From positions 1 to 46,303 of the forward strand of contig NZ_BMYQ01000018.1 in NCBI RefSeq assembly GCF_014652355.1: a stretch of DNA of 46,303 nucleotides, written 5' to 3'. Both the position numbers and the translations under genes were made by a program. The stretch comes from Gemmobacter lanyuensis (GTDB taxonomy: Bacteria > Pseudomonadota > Alphaproteobacteria > Rhodobacterales > Rhodobacteraceae). Below are positions 34,517 to 43,014 of this stretch, piece after piece. The stretch's first letter is position 1, and every line of letters starts with the position of its first letter. The notes beneath the pieces are model-generated. The model was given only the letters and a program-made list of their open reading frames with translations, had not been told where the DNA came from and did no database searches.

Positions 34517-35524
34517 TCAGCCTTGATCGCGGAGCCAGGCCTCCAGTCGGGCCTGGAAGGCGGCGTCGACCCCCTGCCCTTCGATCAGGATCTGGCCCGA
34601 TTTCGGCATCCGCAGGCGAAAGCCCGGGGGCGGGGTTTCGGGGGAGACCGGTTTGGGGCGGGCGGGGGTGAGGGCGCGTTGGAGCAGCGTCTGTTCGGCC
34701 ATGGCATCGGGGATCTCGGCCTGGAGGGCGAGCTGCAGGCGGGAGGCAAGGCCGGGGTCGGCCTCGAGCGCCTGGGCCAGTTGCAGGCCCAGCCGTTCGC
34801 CGATCGCCTCGGGGAAGCGGAGCGCGCCGTCGAGGGCGCGGACGAGCGTGAGGAAGGAGCCGATCTTGGAGCGTTTGGCGCGGCTTGCGCTGGCAAAGAG
34901 GCTGCGGAGCGCGCTGCGGTCATCGGGGAAGACGCCGGCTTCGACCGCCTTCAGGGCGATGCGGGCACGTTCGTAGAAGGAGAGGCCCACGCGGATCTCG
35001 TTTTCCTCGACCATGGCGACATAGGCGTCGCTCGACTGGTCGGGGCGGCGCAGGAGGGCGAGGACGGTGGTGAATTTCGCATCCTCGGCCGCAAGCTGGC
35101 GCAGGGCGCGCAGCCGCCGCCAGCCGGAGATCAGGCCGTAGCGGTCGGGGCCCAGGGCCGCGACCTCGATGGGGGTCTGCTGGCCGCGGGCGCGGAGGGA
35201 TTCGACCAGGGCGGCCATGTCCTCGGGGTCGGCGGTCAGGCGGTCGCGCACCAGATAATCGGCCTCGATCTGATCGAGCGGCAGCGCAAGGACCATGCGC
35301 CCGTCTTCCCGCGCGCGGCGCAGGGTTTCGGCCATCTCTTCCATCGCGGCCGTGGCGGCGGCGGCACCGGCCATATCGGCGATGGGGGCCGGGCGGCTGT
35401 AGGTATGCCCGCCCGCATAGCCCTGCGGATAGCCGGGGAACATCGCCTTGGTTTCCAGCACGGGCAGGTCAGCGAGGTCGTCGGTCGTGCCACCGAGGGG
35501 CAGAAGACGTTTGCGTTTGGCCAT
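34517..35524 (-). CDS. parB: Plasmid partition protein ParB/RepB
   Basis: This 335-residue centromere-binding protein would load on the GTTTCGCGCGCGAAAC sites and work with ParA to segregate the replicon. The ParB nuclease-like N-terminal domain is visible as LPLDQIEADYLVRDRL...LVESLRARGQQTPIEV and YGLISGWRRLRALRQL. A helix-turn-helix region follows (about residues 165-225, MVEENEIRVGLSFYERARIA and SRAKRSKIGSFLTLVRAL). It is the second gene after parA with 110 bp between them, a gap that contains a parS-like site. The C-terminal 60 residues are proline-rich, then a short conserved dimer-like tail. Confidence 0.9.
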   Translation of the reverse strand: MAKRKRLLPLGGTTDDLADLPVLETKAMFPGYPQGYAGGHTYSRPAPIADMAGAAAATAAMEEMAETLRRAREDGRMVLALPLDQIEADYLVRDRLTADPEDMAALVESLRARGQQTPIEVAALGPDRYGLISGWRRLRALRQLAAEDAKFTTVLALLRRPDQSSDAYVAMVEENEIRVGLSFYERARIALKAVEAGVFPDDRSALRSLFASASRAKRSKIGSFLTLVRALDGALRFPEAIGERLGLQLAQALEADPGLASRLQLALQAEIPDAMAEQTLLQRALTPARPKPVSPETPPPGFRLRMPKSGQILIEGQGVDAAFQARLEAWLRDQG

Positions 35525-35599
35525 GGGTCAGCTCCGGGTGAGGGGAGGGCAGGATGGGGCAGGGGGCCTGAAGGGAGAGTGAGGGCTGCGCGCGCGGAA

Positions 35600-35617
35600 T
35601 GTTTCGCGCGCGAAACA
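35600..35617. promoter_or_regulatory. parS-like palindrome, copy 2 (between parA and parB)
   Basis: This is the best copy, a perfect 18-bp palindrome TGTTTCGCGCGCGAAACA, placed 17 bases past the parA stop and 75 bases ahead of parB. Binding here could both nucleate the partition complex and affect parB expression. Confidence 0.8.
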
Positions 35618-35634
35618 CCGGGGCAGGGGGCCGA

Positions 35635-37023
35635 TCAGGGGGCACCCCCGGCGGCCAGTTCGTCGCGCCGCCAAGAGCCGAGGATCAGCGCCTTCACCGC
35701 GGCCCAGGTTTCATCAAAGGTTTCGCGGCCACGGGCATAGGTTTCGCGGTTGAAATCGCGGTAATCGGCCTCATAGATGCCGCGGACCTGTTCACCCGCC
35801 TGACCGATCAGCGCGGTGAAATCCTGCCGGTGGGGCGAGAGGGTGCGCCCCATCCAGCCCTGCATCAGCGCGGCCAGTTCTGCTTGCTGCGCCCCGTCAT
35901 AGCGGGTGATGATCGTGCGCACGGCATCCCATTCGAAGTTCAGCTCGGGCCGGCCCAGGGCGCGGGCGGCCATGTTCTCGCCCTCTTCGATCGAGGAGAA
36001 GGTCGAATGCAGCATGTCGAAGAAGCGGCCGGTGGAATCGAATTCGAGGAAGGAAGCCCCCATCGGCACCAGCAGGATATCCGCTGCCGCGAGCCCGTTG
36101 ATGGTGAGATAGCCAAGCGCGGGCGGGGTATCGAGGAAGATCACGTCATACTGGTCAAGCACCCCATCCGCCGCCAGCGTTTCCGACAGCGCATCCCAGA
36201 GCTTCCAGCCGCGGGCCTGCATCCGCCAGACCGGGATCTGGAATTCCGCCCAGTAGAGGTTCAGCTGTGCCCCGATCAGATCGATATTCGGCCAGTGGGT
36301 CTTCTGGATCAGGCTTTCGGCCTTCAGGCTCAGCGCCTCGGTCAGGGTGCCATCAAGGGGGATCGGTGCATCGCCGCGGTCAAGTCGGCGCTGGTTGTCG
36401 TGGCGCAGGTGGCTGGCGTAATGGCGTGCGAGCAGCGGGAAGACGGTCTGCCATTCATCGGCCACCCGCCCCCCGAAGATCGAGGTCATCGACCCCTGGC
36501 TGTCGAGATCGATCACCAGCACCCGGTAGCCATCGAGCGCGGCCGACATGGCCAGATGCGCGCAGGTCGAGGTCTTGCCCACCCCGCCCTTGAAATTCGC
36601 CACCGCCAGCATCTTGGCGGGCAGGCCCTTGGGGCGCCAGGGCGCATAGGGTTTGGCCTTGGACCCTTCGGCGGCAAAGAAGGCCCGCAGGCGCAGCACC
36701 TCATCGAGGGTGAACCATTTGGCGCCGCCCTCGGTTTCCGAGGCGCCCTGCGGCAGGTCGGGGTTCTGTTTCAGCACGCGCCGGAAATGCGCCTGTGCCA
36801 CCGGGATCAGATAGCGTGTGATTTCCCAGGTCGAGAACATCCGCAATTGCCGCTGTCCCTGGGCATCGAGCCCCCGCCCCGCCAGATCGATCCGCCCGGC
36901 TTCGCAGGCCCGCGCGATCTCTCCGAAATCGGCCGTGGCGCTGGGGGTGCCCAGGGCGGCCAGCGCCGCATCGGGATCAATGGCGAAATAGGGGGGAAGG
37001 GGATTTGCGGCCTCGGGCTTCAT
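35635..37023 (-). CDS. parA: Plasmid partition ATPase ParA/RepA
   Basis: This 462-residue ParA has an N-terminal DNA-binding extension (about 1-130, with WFTLDEVLRLRAFF resembling a MerR-like or winged helix). The deviant Walker A KGGVGKTSTCAHLA follows (about 145-158), then VLVIDLDSQGSMTSIFG (Walker A') and YDVIFLDTPPALGYL (Walker B). The N-terminal extension is typical of type Ia ParA proteins, which repress their own promoter. It is divergent from the replication initiator and cotranscribed with parB. Length and motifs are complete. Confidence 0.93.
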   Translation of the reverse strand: MKPEAANPLPPYFAIDPDAALAALGTPSATADFGEIARACEAGRIDLAGRGLDAQGQRQLRMFSTWEITRYLIPVAQAHFRRVLKQNPDLPQGASETEGGAKWFTLDEVLRLRAFFAAEGSKAKPYAPWRPKGLPAKMLAVANFKGGVGKTSTCAHLAMSAALDGYRVLVIDLDSQGSMTSIFGGRVADEWQTVFPLLARHYASHLRHDNQRRLDRGDAPIPLDGTLTEALSLKAESLIQKTHWPNIDLIGAQLNLYWAEFQIPVWRMQARGWKLWDALSETLAADGVLDQYDVIFLDTPPALGYLTINGLAAADILLVPMGASFLEFDSTGRFFDMLHSTFSSIEEGENMAARALGRPELNFEWDAVRTIITRYDGAQQAELAALMQGWMGRTLSPHRQDFTALIGQAGEQVRGIYEADYRDFNRETYARGRETFDETWAAVKALILGSWRRDELAAGGAP

Positions 37024-37039
37024 TTCTGCCTCGTGTCAT

Positions 37040-37060
37040 GCGTTTCTCGCATCATACGCA
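37040..37060 (-). promoter_or_regulatory. Possible parA promoter/operator
   Basis: On the minus strand, TATGAT (37056-37051) is a good -10 hexamer. It sits within repeated GCG/TGCG half-sites (TGCGTATGATGCGAGAAACG) 28 bases ahead of the parA start. The -35 is weak (TTCTTCCA region). Autoregulation by ParA binding here is plausible but not shown. Confidence 0.3.
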
Positions 37061-37290
37061 AAAACACATCACATGGAAGAAAAGACATGACATGGAGGGC
37101 TTTTCTCAGCGGATTCCGCGCTTAGATCGGGCGCTGCGCCGGGTCTTGCGGGGGCAGGAATGGCCGAGGATCCAAGGGGGCTGAAGATTTTTTTCAGTTA
37201 TGGGATGTTATCCTTATTGTTACAGGAAGATGCAAGACCTTTCAGAGCTTTGTTTTTGCAGATGAAATTCCGTGATCTTTTGTCAGGGGT

Positions 37291-37356
37291 GACTCTGATC
37301 CGACGTTCGCGCGACTCTGATCCCCCGAAGATGCGACTCTGATCCCCCGAACTTTG
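37291..37356. repeat. Three 22-bp iterons
   Basis: GACTCTGATCC begins at 37291, 37313 and 37335, exactly 22 bp apart (two helical turns). In copies 2 and 3 the match extends to GACTCTGATCCCCCGAA. They are the likely binding sites of the initiator encoded at 37453. Confidence 0.85.
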
Positions 37357-37381
37357 CCGCCCTGCCGGGCTGGACGCCACC

Positions 37382-37390
37382 TGTGGATAA
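37382..37390 (-). promoter_or_regulatory. DnaA box
   Basis: TGTGGATAA is the exact complement of the consensus TTATCCACA. It lies between the iterons and the initiator gene. Confidence 0.65.
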
Positions 37391-37452
37391 TTCTAGGGTG
37401 GGTGTCACTGAAACCCCGATAGAAAACGGGGGGCGAATCCGAGGCAGCAGTC

Positions 37453-38499
37453 ATGGCGGGACAGATTTTGGCGGGCAATTTGCCCGGACGGTTTCGGCCC
37501 TCCGCAACGGTCGCCCCGCCGGTGATCGGGGATCTGTTCATCTGTGACGTGCTGGAGGCGAGCCCGAAGGATGACATCGGCACGATGGAACATCCGATCT
37601 TCTCGCTCTCGACCAAGCCCGACCGGCGCATCCTGTCTTATGAACACAATGGCGCGCGCTTCGAGGTGACGCCCTCGGTCAAGGGGCGGGCGACGATCCA
37701 TGACAAGGACATCCTGATCTATTGCATCAGCCAGCTCATGGCCGCGCTCAATGCCGGGCGCGAGATCAGCCGCACGCTGCAGCTCAAGGCGCATGACCTT
37801 CTGGTGGCCACGCGCCGCGACACCGGGGGCGACAGCTATCTGCGTCTGCGCGAATCCTTCGAACGTCTGGCCGGCACCCGCATCACCACCAATATCGTCA
37901 CCGGCGGCCTGGAGACGACCAGCGGTTTCGGCCTGATCGAAAGCTGGGAGATCCTGCGCAAGACCCGGGGCGGGCGGATGATCTCGGTCACGGTGACGCT
38001 GTCGGACTGGCTGTTCCGCGCCGTGCTGGGACGGTCGGTCCTGACGCTGAGCCGCGATTACTTCAGCCTGCGCAAACCGCTGGAGCGGCGGATCTACGAA
38101 CTGGCGCGCAAGCATTGCGGCCGCCAGCCCGACTGGCGCGTCTCGCTTGCGGTGCTGCACAAGAAGGCGGGCTCGGCCGCGCCCCTCCGGGTGTTCCGCG
38201 CCGCCGTCCGCAAGATGATCGAAGAGGCGCAGCTGCCCGATTACCTCATGTCCGAGGAAGAGGGCGACGTGATCCGCTTTGTCCGCGCGGGCCTGATCGA
38301 AGAGGAGGCGGGCCCCGATCTCGCCCCCCGTTTCGATCCCGAGGTGCTGGATGCCGCCCGGGCCCTGGCGCCGGGCCTTGATGTCTATGCGCTCGAGGCG
38401 GAATGGCGGGCCTTCTGGATCGGATCGGGCCGCCCGCGGCTGACGGCGCCCGACCGGGCCTTCCTGGCCTGGGTCAAGGCGCGGGTCGCGCGGGGTTAA
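37453..38499 (+). CDS. repA: Plasmid replication initiator (RPA/RepA family)
   Basis: The 348-residue protein matches the replication initiator protein A family of alphaproteobacterial plasmids. It has MEHPIFSLSTKPDRRILSYEHNG, then ATIHDKDILIYCISQLMAALN, LKAHDLLVATRRDTGGDSYLRLRESFERLAGTRITTNI and TLSDWLFRAVL. It would bind the iterons upstream and open the origin. The start at ATG 37453 is preceded by GAGGCAG. It is transcribed away from parA-parB, so this is not a repABC operon. RepA-type replicons of this design carry rhamnose operons in roseobacter biofilm plasmids, which agrees with the rfb genes 1.1 kb downstream. Confidence 0.88.
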   Translation: MAGQILAGNLPGRFRPSATVAPPVIGDLFICDVLEASPKDDIGTMEHPIFSLSTKPDRRILSYEHNGARFEVTPSVKGRATIHDKDILIYCISQLMAALNAGREISRTLQLKAHDLLVATRRDTGGDSYLRLRESFERLAGTRITTNIVTGGLETTSGFGLIESWEILRKTRGGRMISVTVTLSDWLFRAVLGRSVLTLSRDYFSLRKPLERRIYELARKHCGRQPDWRVSLAVLHKKAGSAAPLRVFRAAVRKMIEEAQLPDYLMSEEEGDVIRFVRAGLIEEEAGPDLAPRFDPEVLDAARALAPGLDVYALEAEWRAFWIGSGRPRLTAPDRAFLAWVKARVARG

Positions 38500-38544
38500 C
38501 GCTTTTCCAAGGGTGCGCGCGTGCCATGGGGGCGCCCTTAACCC
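38493..38544 (+). terminator. Inverted repeat at the end of repA
   Basis: GGGTTAA (38493-38499, containing the stop codon) is mirrored by TTAACCC (38538-38544). Inside lies a second imperfect pair (AAGGGTGCGC and GGCGCCCTT). There is no T-run, so termination is only a possibility. Confidence 0.3.
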
Positions 38545-38589
38545 GGCCTGCCGACAGTCGGCGCGATCCCTGCCAGAGGAACCGCCCCC

Positions 38590-39600
38590 ATGTCCGATCT
38601 TTCGCCCAATCTTGCGCTGCCCTTCCTTGCCCCGGCGCAGGCGCAAAAGCATGTCACCCATAACGAGGCGCTGCAGATCCTCGATGCGCTGGCGCAGCTC
38701 TCGGTTGAGGGGTTTGGCGCGCAGACCCCGCCGGTCAATCCGGCGGTCGGGCAGATCTGGGCGCTGGGACCGGCACCCATGGGGGAATGGGCGGGGCAGG
38801 GGGGGCGGCTGGCGCTGCGCCTGCCGGGGGCCTGGATCTTTCTTGACCCGCTGGAGGGCTGGCGTGCCTGGGGCCGGGCCGAGGGCGAGCTGCGCATCTG
38901 CCGCGGTGGGGCCTGGCAACGACTGCCGCTGGAAAACATGGCGGGCCTGGGCATCGCCACCCCCTCGGACGGAACGAACCGCCTTTCGGTCGTCTCGGCG
39001 GCCTCGCTGTTCAGCCATGACGGGGCGGGGCATCAGATGAAGATCAACAAGGCGGCGGCGGGGCAGACGGCCTCGCTCCTCTTGCAGTCGAACTGGTCGG
39101 GGCGGGCGGAACTGGGGCTGGCGGGGAGCGATGATCTCTCGGTGAAGGTCAGCGCCGATGGCGCGGTCTGGACCGAGGCGCTGGTGATCGCGCGGGCGAC
39201 GGGGCAGGTGGCCCTGCCCGCGGGCGCCACGATCGGCGGGGCTGTGCCCTATACGCGCGCCAATCTGCTGGGCACGGTCAGCCAGAGCGGGGGCGTCCCC
39301 ACCGGCGCCGCCATGCAGCGCGGATCGGGGGCGAACGGCACCTTTTCGCGCTTTGCCGATGGGACGCTGATCTGTGTCCACAGCCTGACCGCCTCGACCA
39401 CGGCAGCCGTCACCTGGACTTTCCCTTCGGCCTTCGTCGCGGCCCCCTGCGTGACGGGCACCGTGCAGGCGGCGGTGCTGGCCTGCGTCACGCTGGATGC
39501 AGCCCCCACCACCACCACGGCCACGCTTTCGGTGCGCGACAAGGCCGATGCCCGCCGCGCCGATGTCATGCGCCTGATGGCGGTGGGGCGCTGGTACTGA
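38590..39600 (+). CDS. DUF2793 domain protein
   Basis: The first 115 residues (MSDLSPNLALPFLAPAQAQKHVTHNEALQILDALAQL, then GQIWALG and GAWIFLDPLEGWRAWGRAEGEL) match DUF2793, a domain found in phage tail-like and gene-transfer-agent-associated proteins of Rhodobacteraceae. The rest (336 residues in total) has beta-rich, Ala/Gly/Thr-rich sequence as in tail fibres and ends MRLMAVGRWY. There is no signal peptide or transmembrane segment. ATG 38590 follows GAGGAACCGCCCC. The gene is convergent with rfbA with directly adjacent stop codons (39598-39603). Its function next to a capsule locus is unknown; glycan binding is a guess. Confidence 0.75.
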   Translation: MSDLSPNLALPFLAPAQAQKHVTHNEALQILDALAQLSVEGFGAQTPPVNPAVGQIWALGPAPMGEWAGQGGRLALRLPGAWIFLDPLEGWRAWGRAEGELRICRGGAWQRLPLENMAGLGIATPSDGTNRLSVVSAASLFSHDGAGHQMKINKAAAGQTASLLLQSNWSGRAELGLAGSDDLSVKVSADGAVWTEALVIARATGQVALPAGATIGGAVPYTRANLLGTVSQSGGVPTGAAMQRGSGANGTFSRFADGTLICVHSLTASTTAAVTWTFPSAFVAAPCVTGTVQAAVLACVTLDAAPTTTTATLSVRDKADARRADVMRLMAVGRWY

Positions 39601-40467
39601 TTACAGCAAGGCCGCCAGATATTGCCCATAGGCGGTCTTGCCGAACAGCCGGGCGCGGTCGGAAAGCTGGTCGCGGCTGATCCAGCCCTGTTCGAAGGCG
39701 ATTTCGTCGGGGCTGCCGACCTGCTGGCCCTGACGCAATTCCAGCGTTCGCACGAAATTGCCGGCATCCAGCAGGCTGCTGTGGGTGCCGGTGTCGAACC
39801 AGGCAAAGCCCCGCCCCATCTGTTCGACCGCAAGCGCCCCCTCGGCCAGATACATCTCGAGCAGGGTCACGATCTCCAGCTCGCCCCGGGGCGAGGGCTG
39901 CACCTGCCGCGCGCGGGCGGGGGCGGTGCCATCGAGGAAGTAAAGCCCCGTCACGGCATAGGGCGACGGCGGCTGGCTGGGCTTTTCGATGATGTGGTTC
40001 ACCCGGCCCGCCTCGTCAAAGCCCACCACGCCATAGCGTTCGGGATCGGCCACGCGATAGCCGAAAACCGTGCCGCCGGTGGCGCGCGCATCGGCGCTGG
40101 CCAGCAGATCGGGCAGGCCATGGCCGAAGAAGATATTGTCGCCCAGCACCATGGCCGACGGCGCCCCGGCCAGGAAATCCTCGGCCAGGATATAGGCCTG
40201 CGCCAGACCATCGGGCGAGGCCTGCACGATATAGGTCAGCTGCAGGCCCCATTGGCTGCCATCGCCCAGCGTGCGGCGGAACTGGTCCTGATCCTGCGGC
40301 GTGGTGATCACCGCGATCTCGCGGATGCCCGCCAGCATCAGCACCGACAGCGGGTAATAGATCATCGGCTTGTCATAGACCGGCAGCAGCTGTTTCGACA
40401 CGCCGATGGTGATCGGATAAAGCCGGGTGCCGGACCCGCCGGCGAGAATGATCCCCTTGCGCTGCAT
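39601..40467 (-). CDS. rfbA: Glucose-1-phosphate thymidylyltransferase
   Basis: RfbA (RmlA) makes dTDP-glucose, the first step to dTDP-L-rhamnose. The 288-residue protein has the complete family start MQRKGIILAGGSGTRLYPIT and SKQLLPVYDKPMIYYPLS. The later block VLGDNIFFGHGLPDLL and the C-terminal FAWFDTGTHSSLLDAGNFV and GWIS motifs are also present. It is the last gene of the rfbC-B-D-A operon, one base after rfbD. Confidence 0.96.
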   Translation of the reverse strand: MQRKGIILAGGSGTRLYPITIGVSKQLLPVYDKPMIYYPLSVLMLAGIREIAVITTPQDQDQFRRTLGDGSQWGLQLTYIVQASPDGLAQAYILAEDFLAGAPSAMVLGDNIFFGHGLPDLLASADARATGGTVFGYRVADPERYGVVGFDEAGRVNHIIEKPSQPPSPYAVTGLYFLDGTAPARARQVQPSPRGELEIVTLLEMYLAEGALAVEQMGRGFAWFDTGTHSSLLDAGNFVRTLELRQGQQVGSPDEIAFEQGWISRDQLSDRARLFGKTAYGQYLAALL

Positions 40468-40468
40468 C

Positions 40469-41317
40469 TCAGGCCCCTTTCAGCTCGGTGATGACTTGGG
40501 CGAGCGCGGCCCGCCAGTCGGGTTGGGTAATCCCGAAGTCCGCGGCAAGGGCGGAACAGTCGAGCCGTGAATTCAGCGGCCGCCGCGCCGGGGTGGGGAA
40601 GGCTTCGGTCGGGATGTCCTCGACCGTGGTGGGCATCCCCGCGATCCTGAATGTTTCGCGCGCGAAACCGGCCCAGCTGGTTTCGGGCGCGCCCGCGAAA
40701 TGATGGGTGCCGCTGCGCGCGCCCTCGCGCAGGGCGGCCGCCAGCCTCAGGCAGGCCGCGGCAATGGCATCGGCCGGGGTCGGCCCGCCGATCTGGTCGG
40801 CCACGATCCGCAGCGCGGGCCGCTCGGCGCCAAGCCGCAGCATGGTCTTCACGAAATTCGCGCCATGGGCGGAAAACACCCAGGAGGTCCGCAGGATCAC
40901 ATGGGTCGCGCCGCTGGCCCGCACGGCCTCTTCCCCCGCCCATTTGCTGCGGCCATAGGCATTGACCGGGGACACGGGATCCTCCGGGCGGCGGGGGGCG
41001 GTTCCCGATCCGCCAAAGACATAATCGGTCGAGATCTGCACCAGCGGCACGCCCAGATCGGCGCAGGCGCGGGCCATGGCACCGGGGGCCGCGCCATTCA
41101 CCACCTGGGCCGCGGCCTCTTCGGTTTCGGCGCGGTCCACCGCCGTCCAGGCGGCAGCATTGATCACGGCTGTGGGGTTTGCGGCCCGGATCGCGGCGGC
41201 ACAGGCGGCAGGGTCGGTCAGATCGGCGCGATCCCGCCCCAGAAACACCGCCTCGGGTGCCTGACGCCGCAGTTCCGTGGCCACCTGGCCGGTGGATCCG
41301 AAGACAAGCACCGTCAT
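40469..41317 (-). CDS. rfbD: dTDP-4-dehydrorhamnose reductase
   Basis: RfbD (RmlD) performs the final NAD(P)H-dependent reduction to dTDP-L-rhamnose. The 282-residue protein has the Rossmann motif [11 protein letters not shown] (residues about 5-15), [23 protein letters not shown] and the catalytic YGRSKWAGE (Tyr and Lys), then LRTSWVFS. The start at ATG 41317 overlaps the rfbB stop (ATGA). An exact copy of the parS-like palindrome lies inside the coding sequence at 40653-40668 (encoding FARET), without disturbing the frame. Confidence 0.95.
   Translation of the reverse strand: MTVLVFGSTGQVATELRRQAPEAVFLGRDRADLTDPAACAAAIRAANPTAVINAAAWTAVDRAETEEAAAQVVNGAAPGAMARACADLGVPLVQISTDYVFGGSGTAPRRPEDPVSPVNAYGRSKWAGEEAVRASGATHVILRTSWVFSAHGANFVKTMLRLGAERPALRIVADQIGGPTPADAIAAACLRLAAALREGARSGTHHFAGAPETSWAGFARETFRIAGMPTTVEDIPTEAFPTPARRPLNSRLDCSALAADFGITQPDWRAALAQVITELKGA
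40653..40668. promoter_or_regulatory. parS-like palindrome, copy 3 (inside rfbD)
   Basis: An exact GTTTCGCGCGCGAAAC lies within the rfbD coding sequence, 5.0 kb from the copy beside parB. The flanking bases (T and C) match copy 1 in being one short of the 18-bp form. A 16-bp exact match is very unlikely by chance in 46 kb. Confidence 0.65.
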
Positions 41318-42363
41318 GCCTTGACCCCCAGCCTTTGCCCCACCCCCTGCCGATCCAGCAGCGGGCGCCACCAGGTTTCGTGGTCGAGATACCATTGCAC
41401 GGTGCGTTCCAGCCCCTCTTCTACCGTGACGCTGGGCCGCCAGCCCAGTTCGGTGCGGATGCGCCCGGGGTCGATCGCATAGCGGGCGTCATGGCCGGGG
41501 CGGTCGGTCACGAAGGTGATCTGATCGGCATAGGACCCCGCCGCCTTGGGGCGCTTGGTATCCAGAATGGCGCAGAGCGTGCGCACCAGTTCCAGATTGG
41601 TGCGCTCATTCTCGCCGCCGATATTGTAGCTGCGCCCGACCGCGCCCTTTTCCACCACCAGAAGCAGCGCATCGGCGTGATCTTCCACATAAAGCCAGTC
41701 GCGGATGTTCGACCCGTCACCATAGATGGGCAGGGGTTTCCCGGCCAGCGCATTCAGGATGATCACCGGAATGAGCTTTTCGGGGAAATGGTAGGGGCCG
41801 TAATTGTTCGAGCAATTCGTCAGCACCACCGGCAGGCCATAGGTTTCGTGCCAGGCGCGCACCAGATGGTCGCTAGCGGCCTTGGAGGCGGAATAGGGGC
41901 TGCGCGGATCATAGGGCGTGGTTTCGGTGAATTTCACCGCAGGGTCGGCGGGCAGCGATCCGAAGACCTCATCCGTCGAGATATGGTGAAAGCGGAACTC
42001 CGCGGGCCGGCCCTGGCGCTGCCAATGGGCGCGCGCGGCCTCGAGCATGTTATAGGTGCCGGTGATATTGGTGTCGATGAAATCGCCCGGCCCGTCGATC
42101 GAGCGGTCCACATGGCTTTCGGCGGCCAGATGCATGACGGCATCGGGGGCATGGGCGGCAAAGATCCGCTCCAGCGCCGCGCGATCGCGGATATCGGCCT
42201 GTTCAAAGGTGTAAAGCGGGCTTTCGGCCACGCTGGCCACATTGGCCAGACAGGCGGCATAGGTCAGCGCATCGAGGTTCACCACCTCATGCCCGCGCGC
42301 CACGGCCAGCCGCACCACGGCCGACCCGATGAACCCCGCCCCCCCGGTGACAAGAAGTTTCAT
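41314..42363 (-). CDS. rfbB: dTDP-glucose 4,6-dehydratase
   Basis: RfbB (RmlB) converts dTDP-glucose to dTDP-4-keto-6-deoxyglucose with NAD. The 349-residue protein shows [20 protein letters not shown], the [10 protein letters not shown] block, the STDEVFG catalytic Thr-Asp-Glu, [15 protein letters not shown] (Tyr and Lys) and [20 protein letters not shown] 42363 is the conserved MKLLVTGG start. It follows rfbC by one base and overlaps rfbD by four, so the operon is tightly coupled. Confidence 0.96.
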   Translation of the reverse strand: MKLLVTGGAGFIGSAVVRLAVARGHEVVNLDALTYAACLANVASVAESPLYTFEQADIRDRAALERIFAAHAPDAVMHLAAESHVDRSIDGPGDFIDTNITGTYNMLEAARAHWQRQGRPAEFRFHHISTDEVFGSLPADPAVKFTETTPYDPRSPYSASKAASDHLVRAWHETYGLPVVLTNCSNNYGPYHFPEKLIPVIILNALAGKPLPIYGDGSNIRDWLYVEDHADALLLVVEKGAVGRSYNIGGENERTNLELVRTLCAILDTKRPKAAGSYADQITFVTDRPGHDARYAIDPGRIRTELGWRPSVTVEEGLERTVQWYLDHETWWRPLLDRQGVGQRLGVKA

Positions 42364-42364
42364 C

Positions 42365-42919
42365 TCAGCCCTCCCAGGTGAAGGGGGTCTTGAAATCGGC
42401 AAACGCCACGGCGGCGGCATCCTTGGCCGAAAGCACCGGCTCTCCGGTCAGGCCCCAGTCGATCCCCACCGAATTCCAGGCGACCGCACCGTCACAGTCG
42501 GGCGCGTAGTAATCCGAACATTTGTAGACGATCTCGGTCTCGTCGGTCCGGGTGACGAAGCCATGCAGGAAGCCCGCCGGGATCAGCAGCTGCCGCCCGT
42601 TCGCGGCCGAAAGCTCGACCCCCACCCAATGCCCATAGGTCGGCGATCCCGCGCGGATATCGACAGCCACATCCCAGAGCACCCCGCGCCCGCAGCGCAC
42701 CAGCTTGGCCTGGGCATGGGGCGGCGACTGGAAATGCAGACCCCGCAGCGTCCCCGCCCGCGCCGAAAGGGAATGGTTGTCCTGCACGAAGTCGAGGTCG
42801 ATCCCCGCCTCGGCCAGGCGCTTGCGGCTCCAGGTTTCGGAAAAGAAGCCACGGTCATCGCCAAAACGCGCCGGGGTCAGGATCACCACACCCGGCAGGG
42901 CGGTCTGTTCGATCTGCAT
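42365..42919 (-). CDS. rfbC: dTDP-4-dehydrorhamnose 3,5-epimerase
   Basis: RfbC (RmlC) epimerises the 4-keto sugar at C3 and C5. The 184-residue cupin has [31 protein letters not shown] with the catalytic histidine, [23 protein letters not shown] and [24 protein letters not shown] 42919 ([11 protein letters not shown]) gives the family length. It is the first of the four rhamnose genes, 95 bp after kpsM on the same strand, with a strong stem-loop between. Confidence 0.96.
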   Translation of the reverse strand: MQIEQTALPGVVILTPARFGDDRGFFSETWSRKRLAEAGIDLDFVQDNHSLSARAGTLRGLHFQSPPHAQAKLVRCGRGVLWDVAVDIRAGSPTYGHWVGVELSAANGRQLLIPAGFLHGFVTRTDETEIVYKCSDYYAPDCDGAVAWNSVGIDWGLTGEPVLSAKDAAAVAFADFKTPFTWEG

Positions 42920-42957
42920 GTCTGTTCGTCTTTCTCGGTCAGCGGCGGGCCAGAGGC

Positions 42958-42993
42958 GGGGCCGGGGTGGGCGAACCTTGCCCGACCGGCCCC
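42958..42993 (-). terminator. Stem-loop between kpsM and rfbC
   Basis: GGGGCCGG (42958-42965) pairs with CCGGCCCC (42986-42993), and an inner GGGC/GCCC extends the stem. No T-run follows on the minus strand. It may reduce read-through from kpsM into the rhamnose genes or protect an mRNA end. Confidence 0.35.
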
Positions 42994-43014
42994 ACAAGGC
43001 GGGAAAAGGATGGA

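Larger units (their letters stand above)
37185..37390. other. Probable replication origin (oriV)
   Basis: The 429-bp parA-rep spacer holds, in order, an A+T-rich stretch (about 37185-37270, CTGAAGATTTTTTTCAG, TTATCCTTATTGTTA), three direct repeats spaced 22 bp (37291-37356) and an exact DnaA box (37382-37390). All lie just ahead of the initiator gene. This is the arrangement of an iteron-controlled plasmid origin. The remaining bases show no other signal apart from the probable parA promoter. Confidence 0.7.

Noticed and set aside
34352-37125. Two long plus-strand open frames opposite parB and parA
   Set aside because: They are antisense shadows. The ParA and ParB motifs on the minus strand are decisive.
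34517-38499. repABC-type replicon
   Set aside because: The initiator is an RPA-type protein transcribed divergently from parA-parB. There is no repC and no antisense RNA arrangement between repB and repC.
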